Part shown: positions 45,323-53,624 of the stretch, in pieces
Numbering within the stretch: the first letter of the stretch is position 1
How the letters are laid out: every line of letters begins with the position of its first letter
Source of the DNA: Nostoc paludosum FACHB-159
GTDB taxonomy: Bacteria; Cyanobacteriota; Cyanobacteriia; Cyanobacteriales; Nostocaceae
DNA length: 64,000 nucleotides
Direction: 5' to 3'
Assembly: GCF_014698835.1 (NCBI RefSeq)
Contig: NZ_JACJTU010000006.1
Location: 223,183 to 287,182 of the forward strand
Program-made: the position numbers and the translations under genes
The notes under the pieces: generated by a model
What the model saw: the letters and a program-made list of their open reading frames with translations, nothing else
What the model was told of the DNA's origin: nothing
The model's database searches: none

Positions 45323-45835
45323 CTATTCACTATAATTCAGACAATCGTTCCGATATTCTTGCTCTAAGATGGACATAACAATTAATGAATCATATTTGCC
45401 ATTTATTTTCAAACATTCACGCAGCGTCCCTTCTTCTATAAAACCTGATTTTTTATAGACAGCTTGGGCAACTTTGTTTTGTACTTTGACATCCAGCCAT
45501 AATCTATGAGCATTGTAAGTCTCGAATGCTAATTGCTTAACCATTTCAACTGTTACTTTGCCATAACCTTTTCCTTTTTCAGTAATCACAATTCTCCGAA
45601 ATTCAATGTTTTGATTAAAATCAAGCAACCCTGCAAGGATAACGTAGCCTATCCTGGTTTGATTTTTAACAATTAGATGAGCAATATCATGGTTGAGCAT
45701 AGCTTGTAAATGTTGTTCGCGCGACCAAGGAATTATATACTGACGATTTTCATCATCATTTTCAGCACTGATAATATAATCAAGGTCAGCTTTCTCAGTT
45801 TTGCATAGGCGTAAGTTCGGCTTGTTTACTTTCAT
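45323..45835 (-). CDS. GNAT family N-acetyltransferase (RimJ/RimL-like)
   Basis: The 170-residue protein fits the acetyltransferase_3 branch: LRLCKTEKADLDYI at the start, RIGYVILAGLLDFNQNIEFR, the acetyl-CoA loop ITEKGKGYGKVTVEMVKQLA, LWLDVKVQNKVAQAVYKKSG and a final FIEEGTLREC. It transfers acetyl groups to protein N-termini or small amines; the target is unknown. First gene of a two-gene unit with the HAD phosphatase. Confidence 0.85.
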   Translation of the reverse strand: MKVNKPNLRLCKTEKADLDYIISAENDDENRQYIIPWSREQHLQAMLNHDIAHLIVKNQTRIGYVILAGLLDFNQNIEFRRIVITEKGKGYGKVTVEMVKQLAFETYNAHRLWLDVKVQNKVAQAVYKKSGFIEEGTLRECLKINGKYDSLIVMSILEQEYRNDCLNYSE

Positions 45836-45932
45836 GAAAGTAGGGAGTACTTAGAGATGCGATTAATCGGGTTTGTACAAAACTTAGAAATTTTCATTTA
45901 AATTTATGCAGAAAATACAAAATATTAATACA

Positions 45933-45958
45933 CCGCTAAAATGTAAACCATTTAGCGG
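45933..45958 (-). terminator. Hairpin after the CmcJ/NvfI-type gene
   Basis: CCGCTAAA pairs with TTTAGCGG around a 10-base loop, about 50 bases beyond the stop at 46006 of the minus-strand gene. The following bases are AT-rich without a strict T-run. Confidence 0.45.
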
Positions 45959-46005
45959 CGAGATTGTCAATATTTCGGACTCAAAATTTAGTATCTGGTA
46001 CTGAA

Positions 46006-46875
46006 TTATTCAGGGAAGAACACAAATGTCCGCAACTCGATACTCTCCCGTGGAGGTGCATTCGGTGGGCTGGTGGGATCGTCAAATCCTGTATGGAGTG
46101 CAAAGCGGGCGCGTCCATCTTCTGCGGAGTCGAAACACTTGATAAGTACCGCTTCGTTCCTTTGCATTTGCGGGAAGTAGTACCATTTATGTTGTGGGTT
46201 GTAAGTGACGGCGTAGGTTTCACCAATGCGATCGCGGTATATTAGGTTATTAACTACCAAGTCTGTTGGTGCAACACTTTGGGCATCACATAATGTTAAT
46301 GGCGATTCTTGAATTGTGTCACCAATTCCTCGCCAAACATTGATAATCGCAAACCTTCGTTGTAATAGGCTATCAATGTTATCTATACCCTGTGCTGCCA
46401 ACTCCCTGCGTGCGCGTATATGTCCGCTGGAAGCGGTAAAGTCGTTGTGTACGCGCTTCACAGGTTCTCTAATGCCACTGTTGATATCCTGCTTCATCAG
46501 TGCGGCATTACGCAATGTGTAATCGAATATAACGACCTCAGTTGCACCAGTCGCTTCTTTTAATAACTGTTTCGCTTCTGGGTAGTAAACTTGGCGTATC
46601 TCCTCTTCATCGTAAAAGTTACGGACGCTGGTATGATGCTGGGTGAATGCGAAACCTTCTCGATCTAACGAGATATTTTCCGCGATCGAACGAGCATTGT
46701 AAATTGGCACTTTGTATGACTGATAGCCGCCATTGGAACGGAGAACGCCTGATGGTGGCTCATAAACGTAGCTAAAAAGCTTGTCTGTAGTTGGTAGCAG
46801 GTAACTGAGGTTAGCCTCTACAGATGGCAAATCCTCAACAATCGGTCTGTCTAGAACTTGGCTATTTAAGCTCAT
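46006..46875 (-). CDS. CmcJ/NvfI family oxidoreductase
   Basis: The 289-residue protein carries the family pattern: NARSIAENISLDREGFAFTQ, FYDEEEIRQVYYPEAKQLLK, the HxD-type VHNDFTASSG, FAIINVWRGIGDTIQESPL, LTLCDAQSV and YYFPQMQRNEAVLIKCFDS with a final ALHTGFDDP His. The HxD..H set suggests a non-haem Fe(II)/2-oxoglutarate enzyme. The family acts in fungal and bacterial secondary metabolism (cephamycin CmcJ, AsaB, GA4 desaturase relatives). No biosynthetic cluster is nearby, so the substrate is open. Single gene with its own terminator-like hairpin. Confidence 0.82.
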   Translation of the reverse strand: MSLNSQVLDRPIVEDLPSVEANLSYLLPTTDKLFSYVYEPPSGVLRSNGGYQSYKVPIYNARSIAENISLDREGFAFTQHHTSVRNFYDEEEIRQVYYPEAKQLLKEATGATEVVIFDYTLRNAALMKQDINSGIREPVKRVHNDFTASSGHIRARRELAAQGIDNIDSLLQRRFAIINVWRGIGDTIQESPLTLCDAQSVAPTDLVVNNLIYRDRIGETYAVTYNPQHKWYYFPQMQRNEAVLIKCFDSAEDGRARFALHTGFDDPTSPPNAPPRESIELRTFVFFPE

Positions 46876-47394
46876 AAGTCATACCATTTGTAATTTTGTG
46901 ATTAGACCTAAGTTGCAAGAAAGTGGGGAATGGGGAGGAGGAGACAAGGGAAGATTTGCGCCTTTTATTTGCAAAATTTATTTCTATCAAACACCAAACA
47001 ATAGACGTGATGAAAAGAAGGCATCTCTGCATCATCATTACGGAGATATGAATAATTTAGCTCTACAGTACTTGCCCCATCATAAAGTACTGTTTGCCTA
47101 CCGATTTTACGGTGTTTATTTTAGGAGTATTACATGGGCATAGGTAAAATTCAAGCCCTTCGACAATAAAATATATGGCTGGTTAAATTTATGTAAAGCT
47201 AATAATTAGTTTTACTAAGTATAATTTCGTTGTTATACGCACCATTACCAGACTTAAAAGTGTGGGATTGAAAAAATGACGCTGTTTTTTGCGTTTTGCG
47301 TCTGGTAAAAACATCTTACTGGAAAATTACTGCATGGATAACAATGCGATCGCCTCTGGCAGGGTGTAGCCCATAGCGGCATTTTACAGCAAAT
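46876..47394. other. Intergenic region without a recognised gene
   Basis: About 520 bases lie between the CmcJ-type gene (divergent) and the small-RNA-like array. An 81-codon frame at 46898-47143 has no protein character. A promoter for the CmcJ-type gene must lie near 46880-46950, but no box stands out. Confidence 0.45.
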
Positions 47395-47475
47395 CAAAAA
47401 GCCCCTGGTTAAGTCAATACCAGGGGTATCCATCTTTATTCCCTAATACTAGAATGGCATCTGCTTGAATATAAT
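47395..47475 (-). ncRNA. Small-RNA-like array unit H (most divergent)
   Basis: A strong minus-strand terminator (CCCCTGGT/ACCAGGGG then TTTTT, 47395-47426) is preceded by an AT-rich stretch with AAGCAGATGCC in place of the conserved box. Assigned to the array by position and terminator only. Confidence 0.4.
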
Positions 47476-47554
47476 ACATAGGTAGCCATGCAATAATCTC
47501 ATCGTATCCATGATAATTTTGCAATCAACCCCGCAATTGCCGCAAAAACTCAGT

Positions 47555-47671
47555 AAAAAGGCTTAGCACTGAGCTAAGCCTTAACACATTTAGTGCTTAA
47601 AAATACATCCAAATTAATTTAGGCTGAGTTTAGAGATAGTTCATCTTCCTATAGGCTGTGTCCAAATATTC
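47555..47671 (-). ncRNA. Small-RNA-like array unit G
   Basis: It has the conserved 5' box (TATTTGGACACAGCC, then TATAGGAAGATGAAC; 47641-47671), the AAATTAATTTGG middle and a terminator AAGGCTTAGC/GCTAAGCCTT with T5 (47555-47582). The box is identical to that of unit F over 35 bases. Confidence 0.6.
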
Positions 47672-47707
47672 TAAAAACTGCTAACAAATTACCTAATAAT
47701 TAATAAT

Positions 47708-47820
47708 AAAAGGCTTGGTTAAACCAAGCCTCTATATATACCAAGCATTTACTACACCAAGATTAATTTAGACTCACTCTTACTTTAGTTCATCTTCCTA
47801 TAGGCTGTGTCCAAATATTC
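47708..47820 (-). ncRNA. Small-RNA-like array unit F
   Basis: It has the 5' box TATAGGAAGATGAAC (47786-47820), the CTAAATTAATCTTGG middle and a terminator AGGCTTGGTT/AACCAAGCCT followed by TTTT (47708-47731). If read as protein from the ATG, the third codon is a stop, which argues for RNA. Confidence 0.6.
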
Positions 47821-47854
47821 GGAAATCTGATATATAATTTTCTGGCTACTAAAT

Positions 47855-47975
47855 AAAAAAAGGTTTGGCTCTAAACCAAACCTGGATAATTGCTGTGCTT
47901 AACAACGTACTAAATTAATTTAGTTCTACTATTTCTACAGATCATCATCCTAGAGAATGTGTCTAAATACTGTGA
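47855..47975 (-). ncRNA. Small-RNA-like array unit E
   Basis: It has a 5' box variant TTTAGACACATTCTCTAGG then ATGATGATC (47941-47970), the ACTAAATTAATTTAG middle and terminator AGGTTTGG/CCAAACCT followed by seven T (47855-47883). Confidence 0.6.
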
Positions 47976-48366
47976 AATTTGATATTAATTTATTTTGTAA
48001 AAATATTTACTTGTTTTTTTAACGTATATAAAAATATACAATCACGTAGACCTTAAGGATGAAAATCCTTCATTAAGCCATAAATTATTTTATACTAAAT
48101 CTCTATGCGGTTAAATGCTAAGTTTTAAACAACTCTTCTTGAACCGAGAAAGTCTAATTTTCGCTCTTTACTCACTAACGCCACTTGAGGGTAGTTGCTC
48201 ATTTGCTCCTCCCTGCTGATGGCGCTTGCGCTACGCTTCCCGCCCCAGACGAATAAGTTCAAAAATTAAGGCAGATTAATGGATATATGCCTGTGCCAAT
48301 GCTAAGCACAAACATAATTTCTAACAGATAGATTTGAAAGTTTGTCTTGAGCTAATATTAAGATTT

Positions 48367-48485
48367 GAAAAAAAACCCTGGGTATTATTCCAGGGTACAT
48401 ACACGTTTTTCAGGCATTAACAGGCTGAATACTAACTCTAGAAAATAGTTATTTCTACTACCCATAGAATGATACTAAGACTGCT
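48367..48485 (-). ncRNA. Small-RNA-like array unit D (divergent)
   Basis: It has a strong terminator ACCCTGG/CCAGGGT with T8 (48367-48396) and a weaker 5' box (CTATGGGTAGTAGAAAT). The middle lacks AAATTAATT. The 390 bases between units E and D hold an interspersed GCGCTTGCGCTACGC repeat and no gene. Confidence 0.45.
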
Positions 48486-48620
48486 ATATATATGATATAT
48501 ATCCTTTTCTGCTGCATGAACTATCTATATACAGCAGATTTCAAGAAATATGAACCACATTATCTATGTCTCTAAATTAAGCACAGAGCCTATTTTAATT
48601 CTGAATTATACTGTCTAGTA

Positions 48621-48660
48621 TTATAAAACACTGCTTTTTAGTGTTTTATAAATTTTTTTA
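48621..48660 (+). terminator. Strong plus-strand Rho-independent terminator inside the array
   Basis: TTATAAAACACT and its exact complement (12 bp) flank GCTTTTT and are followed by seven T. It points the other way from the array units, so it implies a plus-strand transcript through about 48490-48620, where no ORF is seen. Confidence 0.55.
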
Positions 48661-48786
48661 TTGCTTTAGTAGGGTATCAAATAGATTGGAGCTTGGTATT
48701 CATGTTTTATTTAAATCGAATTATCGTTAGAGGATACCAAGCCAGGATATTACTAGCTAGTTAGAATCTTTTTTAAATTACTCATG

Positions 48787-48900
48787 AAAAAGGCATGACT
48801 AAAAGCCATGCCTTCTATATACCAAGTGTTTACCATACTTAGCTAATTTAAAATTACTTTTATTAAAGTTCATCTGTCTATAGTGTGTTTACAAAATTTG
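48787..48900 (-). ncRNA. Small-RNA-like array unit C
   Basis: It has the 5' box AAACACACTATAGACAG then ATGAAC (48869-48900), a TTTAAATTAGC middle and terminator AAGGCATGGC/..CATGCCTT with T5 (48787-48814). Confidence 0.6.
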
Positions 48901-49128
48901 TACTATCTGTTGAGAAATTAACAATTTATAGATATAAAAAAATTATTCATTTTAGACATAAATACAATACTAGTAAATTATACAAATTATGTTCAAATAT
49001 ACCTAATTATTTTAAAGATAAATCGAAACATGAAGGTAGAAGTATAATTTAATAATTAAATATAAATAATAAGATCAAAAAATATGCTTGGAAAAATACT
49101 AGTTAGAGGTTGTTTTAAAAGTGGTTGC

Positions 49129-49235
49129 CTATATAGCAATCCTATTTGATCTGTAAACATCGACAGGCTCAGATCCCCGATTTATTGAAGAAGTCGGGGA
49201 TCTTTTTGTTCGTAACTAATTTAGGACTGCTATAG
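49129..49235. repeat. MITE-like element inside the array
   Basis: The ends CTATATAGCAATCCTATTTG and AATTTAGGACTGCTATAG are inverted relatives of the elements at 6576 and 36225. The interior holds a GATCCCCGA/TCGGGGATC hairpin with a T-run, related to the hairpin at 16397-16421. It lies between array units B and C. Confidence 0.7.
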
Positions 49236-49253
49236 CAACTGTAATTAATAAAG

Positions 49254-49360
49254 AAAGGCTTGGTCGTTAACCAAGCCTTAGGTAAGAGTAGAGTCTATCA
49301 GGAGAATTTAGTCATTTTAAATTCAGAATACATCTGTCTAAAGAGAGTAGACAAATATTT
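49254..49360 (-). ncRNA. Small-RNA-like array unit B
   Basis: It has the 5' box TTTGTCTACTCTCTTTAGA then CAGATGTA (49328-49360) and terminator AAGGCTTGGTT/AACCAAGCCTT variant followed by TTTC (49254-49279). The middle keeps the fixed 24-base distance from the ATG to an AAATT element. Confidence 0.55.
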
Positions 49361-49400
49361 TATAAACTTTATTCAAAATAAGAATATTTATACTAATAAT

Positions 49401-49520
49401 AAAAAAGGCTTAGCTGATTGCTAAACCTCCATAGAAAGCAGTTATTCGACACACCAAAATTAATTTAAACTTGGTCTTAATTATAGTCATCTTCCTCTAG
49501 GATGTGTTTAATATTTATTA
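49401..49520 (-). ncRNA. Small-RNA-like array unit A (5'-most)
   Basis: It has the 5' box AAACACATCCTAGAGGAAG then ATGACT (49486-49520), the TTTAAATTAATTTTGGTGT middle and terminator AGGTTTAGCAA../..GCTAAGCCT followed by six T (49401-49428). It is the unit furthest upstream on the minus strand. Confidence 0.6.
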
Positions 49521-50602
49521 AATCTGATAAGCTGCCTTTGCATCTAAATCAGCACATATTTTCAGGTTGGCTGTTGACGTTGACCGTTAACTGTCAAATA
49601 ACCTCATGAATAATACTAATTCTCTAACATTCAGTAACAGATTCAACCTTGGAATTTAGATAAAATCCAATACAGTTCAGTTAAGAAAAATTCTAGGTTG
49701 GGTTATAAACCATTTAACAAGTAAATCTTAAGTAGGTGAGTAGGATGAGCAAAGGAAACCTCGATTCTAACTGGCATTGCGTCAAGCTCAAGCCATAACG
49801 TACCACCATACAAGATGGTGCGTTAGGGACTTAGAGTTAAAAAAATATCCCATCCCTGGGGAACGCTCCGCGAACGTAGGGTTAATCGTTTAGTGCAGCT
49901 TCAGAGGAAATTGGTATTAAGAACTTGAATTTATTTACACGCAAGTACTTAATGTTTTTATTTCCGAGAATGTTAAATAAGTGCAATCATTTAGAAACAA
50001 ATTTCTGCATCAAGTTTATGGTAAACTAATGGACAGTCTAAAGCAGAAATGTTTAAATGCTTCTGCTTACTAAGACCCGATTATACTTAGTTTATTTTTT
50101 ACTAAGTTGAAACTGTACTAAAATATTACTTCTGCACTAATGTATTTTATTAACTTTGTCAGAAACCTAAATTGAATTCGTGAAATTGAATGCAATAAAT
50201 GATAACAGTTAAAATCCATTCATTACTTAATGCGTAGTAAGCAATTTAACAACTAAGAGTAGTTTTGCTTAATTTAAAGTATCTTTTAATCTGACAACAC
50301 ATAGTATCAGCAATAGTTTTGCAAATAATCATTTGAACTTTCTAGAGCTTTACTATATAAATTTATTATGAACGAATTAAGAAAATATTTTGTAATTTTG
50401 CGTATGATTGAAAAGTATCTGTTAACGCTATAAGCTTGAGGCTCTTTTACCTCAGCCTTTTTTGCGTTGGCAAGGATTATTAGCTAAGCCGAAGTAAAAG
50501 AAAACCATTACTTCACTAAGCATTATTTTATCCTTTTGGCGAAGCCTCGTCTGTATATCTCAAGAAAGACAATGAATCCTAATAAAATCTTCTGGAGAAG
50601 AG
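49521..50602. other. Long leader/intergenic region upstream of a response regulator
   Basis: About 1.08 kb with no ORF of protein character. It holds a GTTGACGTTGACCGTTAAC dispersed motif near 49567 and a CCCATCCCTGGGGAACGC interspersed repeat near 49850, and is otherwise AT-rich. It lies between the divergent array and the response regulator. Confidence 0.5.
50433..50463 (+). terminator. Terminator-like hairpin in the leader of the response regulator gene
   Basis: GCTTGAGG and CCTCAGCC pair imperfectly around CTCTTTTA and are followed by six T, about 140 bases before the start codon at 50603. It could end a short upstream transcript or act as an attenuator. Confidence 0.4.
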
Positions 50603-51058
50603 ATGTATTTGGCAAATTCATTCACGAGTGATGAAAAAAAGCAAAACTCTCACCAGCCTTTGATTTTGGTAGTTGAAGACAATAATGATAGTCTTCTGTT
50701 GATTAGCTATGCTCTAGAGTCAATAGGTTGTAGATTCATTTGTCAAACAGATTGTTCTGCAACGGTGTTGGTGGCTAAAGAATATCAACCAGACTTGATC
50801 TTGTTAGATATTTTGTTACCAGGTCTCAGCGGTATCGATGTTGCGTGTCATTTGAAGCAAGAACCTCTAACTCACCAAATTCCAGTGGTTGCAGTCACAG
50901 CTTTAGCCGCGAAGGAGGATCGAGAGCGTATTTTGAGAGCTGGCTTTGATGATTACATTAGCAAACCCTACATGCTTGAGGATTTAGAGGCTGTAATTCG
51001 TCGTGCGCTTGAGGGAAAATTCAGTCTTCATTCGGCTTTTGAGGTTTACCAAGATTAG
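50603..51058 (+). CDS. Single-domain response regulator (CheY-like)
   Basis: The 151-residue protein is only a receiver domain with a 20-residue N-terminal extension. It has the acidic pair in LILVVEDNNDS, phosphoacceptor Asp in DLILLDILLPGLSG, Thr in VVAVTALAAKED and Lys in DDYISKPYML. A good ribosome binding site (GGAGAAG) precedes the ATG. Without an output domain it probably relays phosphate or docks to a partner. The two hybrid kinase genes downstream on the opposite strand are plausible partners. Confidence 0.88.
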   Translation: MYLANSFTSDEKKQNSHQPLILVVEDNNDSLLLISYALESIGCRFICQTDCSATVLVAKEYQPDLILLDILLPGLSGIDVACHLKQEPLTHQIPVVAVTALAAKEDRERILRAGFDDYISKPYMLEDLEAVIRRALEGKFSLHSAFEVYQD

Positions 51059-51112
51059 CAATGTAGCAGGCAATAGGCAACAGGGAACGGGCAATAAGTT
51101 TGAGAAAATTCT

Positions 51113-52252
51113 TCAAGAGCTAGAGTCAATGTTTTTGGGTAGTTGGACAGTGAATAAACTGCCTTTACCTATTTCAGAGGTGACTTGAATAGTTCCTGTG
51201 TGTGCTTCTACAATTCGGTGGGATAGATGTAGTCCTAAACCACTACCTGAGCGTTTATTTCTACCTTGACGAAATCGCTCGAAAATTGTTGCTTGATCTT
51301 CAGGCGCAATTCCATATCCTGTATCTTCGACTTCAATTGTTACCCAATCTTGATGTTTATAATTTGGTGATTTTTCAAAAATGCGGACTGTGATGCCTCC
51401 TGTGTCTGTAAATTTGATAGCATTTGCAATTAAGTTGTATAATACTCGCCTGAGTTCGAGGCGATCGCCCATAACTCTACCAGCCTTTTTATCTTTTGGG
51501 TCTAATCCGCTGGTATCTACTTTCAAAGTCAATCCTTTTTCGTTAGTCAAAGGCATGATTTCGCTCACCACTTCTTGAGCAATTTCAGGCCAATCACATA
51601 CCTCCCAATTTAAAGTTTTTTTACCTGCTTCAAAGCGATAAACTTCTAGGAGAGTGTTCACCATCTGCATCAAATTTTCGTTACTGCGAATCATGACTGC
51701 GATCGCTTTTTTCATTTCTGGCGAAATTTTGCAGAATGTTTCCATCTCGAACAAATTCAACATGCGATCGGCGGCTACCAACGGAGTTCGCAAATCGTGA
51801 GTCAAACGGGAAACAAAGTCTTCTCGCTGGCGGGCCATTTTTTGTTGTTCGTCGAGACTGTGTTTGAGACGTAAAAGCGATCGCACTCTTGCCAACAGTT
51901 CATCGGTATCAAATGGTTTGCGAATAAAATCGTCAGCACCAGCATCCAAACCTTCAACAACGCTGGATTCGTGAAAAGCAGTAATCAACAAAATTGGGAT
52001 ATAACTAGTAATTTCACGGTTATTACGAATCCGACGTGTAACTTCATAACCATCTATTCCCGGCATCATCACATCTAGCAAAATCAAATCCGGTGCAGAT
52101 TGTTCAATTTTTCGCAAAGCTGTTATTCCATCAGAAGCTAAATCAACTTCATAACCTTCACTTTCTAAAATTGTTTGTACCAAAATCAAATTGTCTCGCG
52201 TATCATCAACTGCCAGAATGCGATCGATTTTATAATGTTCAACTACAGACAT
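51113..52252 (-). CDS. Response regulator / histidine kinase hybrid (REC-HisKA-HATPase)
   Basis: The 379-residue cytoplasmic protein begins with a receiver domain (RILAVDDTRDN, DLILLDVMMPGIDG, PILLITAFHES, DDFIRKPFDTDE; about 8-125). A dimerisation/phosphoacceptor helix pair follows with H-box FVSRLTHDLRTPLV (about 150-215). The ATPase domain (about 255-375) has N-box NLIANAIKFTD, G1 VEDTGYGIAPEDQ and G2 RSGSGLGLHLSH. There is no sensor or membrane segment, so the input is probably phosphorylation of the receiver. It lies 37 bases downstream of another hybrid kinase gene, likely one operon. Confidence 0.9.
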   Translation of the reverse strand: MSVVEHYKIDRILAVDDTRDNLILVQTILESEGYEVDLASDGITALRKIEQSAPDLILLDVMMPGIDGYEVTRRIRNNREITSYIPILLITAFHESSVVEGLDAGADDFIRKPFDTDELLARVRSLLRLKHSLDEQQKMARQREDFVSRLTHDLRTPLVAADRMLNLFEMETFCKISPEMKKAIAVMIRSNENLMQMVNTLLEVYRFEAGKKTLNWEVCDWPEIAQEVVSEIMPLTNEKGLTLKVDTSGLDPKDKKAGRVMGDRLELRRVLYNLIANAIKFTDTGGITVRIFEKSPNYKHQDWVTIEVEDTGYGIAPEDQATIFERFRQGRNKRSGSGLGLHLSHRIVEAHTGTIQVTSEIGKGSLFTVQLPKNIDSSS

Positions 52253-52289
52253 GATTTATCAACTTTTATCAGTTTTTTTAGCAGTAATT

Positions 52290-53624
52290 TTATAGTTTAA
52301 ATTTGGGAGAACCTATTCGTGATTTTCTCACTGGAGCAGATGATTGATGTGGATTTTGAGCAGAACAAAAAACGCCGTCTTTTTCCCAATATAAACTCGG
52401 AGGATCGACTGCTACAGTTCCTAATGTTACTTGACGCGGCAATTCAATTCTAAACATTGAACCGATTCCTAATTGGCTCTCCAGAACAATTTTGCCGCCC
52501 ATCATTTGTACCAGTGAATCTACAATTGCTAAACCCAGACCAGTGCCTGGATATTTACGAGTAATACTTTGATCGACTTGGCGAAATGCTTCAAAAATAA
52601 GTTTAAAATCTCTAGGTGCTATACCAATACCTGTATCTCTAACAATAATTGCCACTTGGTTGGCGGGTAGTTCCTTAACCTCAACCCAAATCTCACCAGA
52701 CTCTGTGAATTTAATGGCGTTAGACAGCAAGTTAATTAAGATTTGTTTTACACGAAATGGATCGTTAAATCCCAAAGGGTTTTGCAAATCTGTTTGCACC
52801 AGCAATGAGAGATTTTTGGCCTCAGCTAGAGAACGCATTTCTCCTACAGCAGTGTTTATTACCTTGGGAATATCAAATATTTCTGGTTTTAAGTCTAATC
52901 GTCCGGCCTCCAATTTAGAGAAATCCAAAACTTCATTGAGCAACATTAACAAATGCTTACCATTATTCAAAATGCGCTCAACCATATCCGTTTGTTGGTG
53001 CGTTAATTGACCAAACTTCGGACGCAAAAGTATTTGCGAAAAACCAATAATCGCATTCATTGGCGTTCTTAGTTCGTGAGACATGGTAGCTAAAAAATGT
53101 GATTTTAGCCGCGATGCTTCCAATAGCTTGAAGTTTTGGATTTGAATTTGTTGCTGTTGTCTTTCCAATTCTTGGTTCTTACGAATCAACTGCTCATGAC
53201 TTTCTCTGAGTTGCTGGTTTGCCAAAGCTGCCTGCATTTCAGCACGATAAACTCGAATGGCATTCCGCAAAACATATGCCAAGATTTCTGAAGATATTCT
53301 AGACTTAGAAAGATAATCTGTAGCACCAGCTTTCATTAATTCAACAGCGATTTGTTCATCTCCTTGCCCAGTTAGGACTACTAGAGGAACTTTAATATCC
53401 GAAGCGCGTATGTTTTGGATGAGAGTTAATCCATCTTGGTCTGGTAAGCGATAGTCAAGGAAAACACAATCATAGGTAGTGGTGCTTAAGACAGAGAATG
53501 CATCATTACCATCGCCTACCTCAGACAGATTCATTTGCACACCTGCTTTAGTCAGGGCACGACGTACTGCCATCCGGTCTACTTCGTCATCGTCTACAAC
53601 CAAAATTTTCAGCGTCTCTTCCAT
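52290..53624 (-). CDS. Response regulator / histidine kinase hybrid (REC-coiled coil-HisKA-HATPase)
   Basis: The 444-residue cytoplasmic protein has a receiver domain (ILVVDDDEVDRMAVRRAL, YDCVFLDYRLPDQDG, VVLTGQGDEQIA, TDYLSKSRIS; about 5-125), a Gln-rich coiled coil (about 130-175), H-box ATMSHELRTPMNAIIGFSQI (about 180-245) and ATPase domain with NLLSNAIKFTESG, VRDTGIGIAPRDF and GTGLGLAIV (about 290-410). The last 35 residues are a tail. The receiver keeps the phosphoacceptor Asp. First gene of a two-gene kinase operon, without a membrane sensor. Confidence 0.9.
   Translation of the reverse strand: MEETLKILVVDDDEVDRMAVRRALTKAGVQMNLSEVGDGNDAFSVLSTTTYDCVFLDYRLPDQDGLTLIQNIRASDIKVPLVVLTGQGDEQIAVELMKAGATDYLSKSRISSEILAYVLRNAIRVYRAEMQAALANQQLRESHEQLIRKNQELERQQQQIQIQNFKLLEASRLKSHFLATMSHELRTPMNAIIGFSQILLRPKFGQLTHQQTDMVERILNNGKHLLMLLNEVLDFSKLEAGRLDLKPEIFDIPKVINTAVGEMRSLAEAKNLSLLVQTDLQNPLGFNDPFRVKQILINLLSNAIKFTESGEIWVEVKELPANQVAIIVRDTGIGIAPRDFKLIFEAFRQVDQSITRKYPGTGLGLAIVDSLVQMMGGKIVLESQLGIGSMFRIELPRQVTLGTVAVDPPSLYWEKDGVFCSAQNPHQSSAPVRKSRIGSPKFKL

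Noticed and set aside
47395..49520. Reading the array units as a family of short peptides
   Set aside because: The ATG in each box is only two bases from the purine-rich AGGA, and frames stop after 2-11 codons in units B, E, F and G. Terminators and not codons are conserved.
47395..49520. CRISPR array
   Set aside because: Repeats are not identical short direct repeats with regular spacers, each unit contains its own hairpin terminator, and no cas gene is present.
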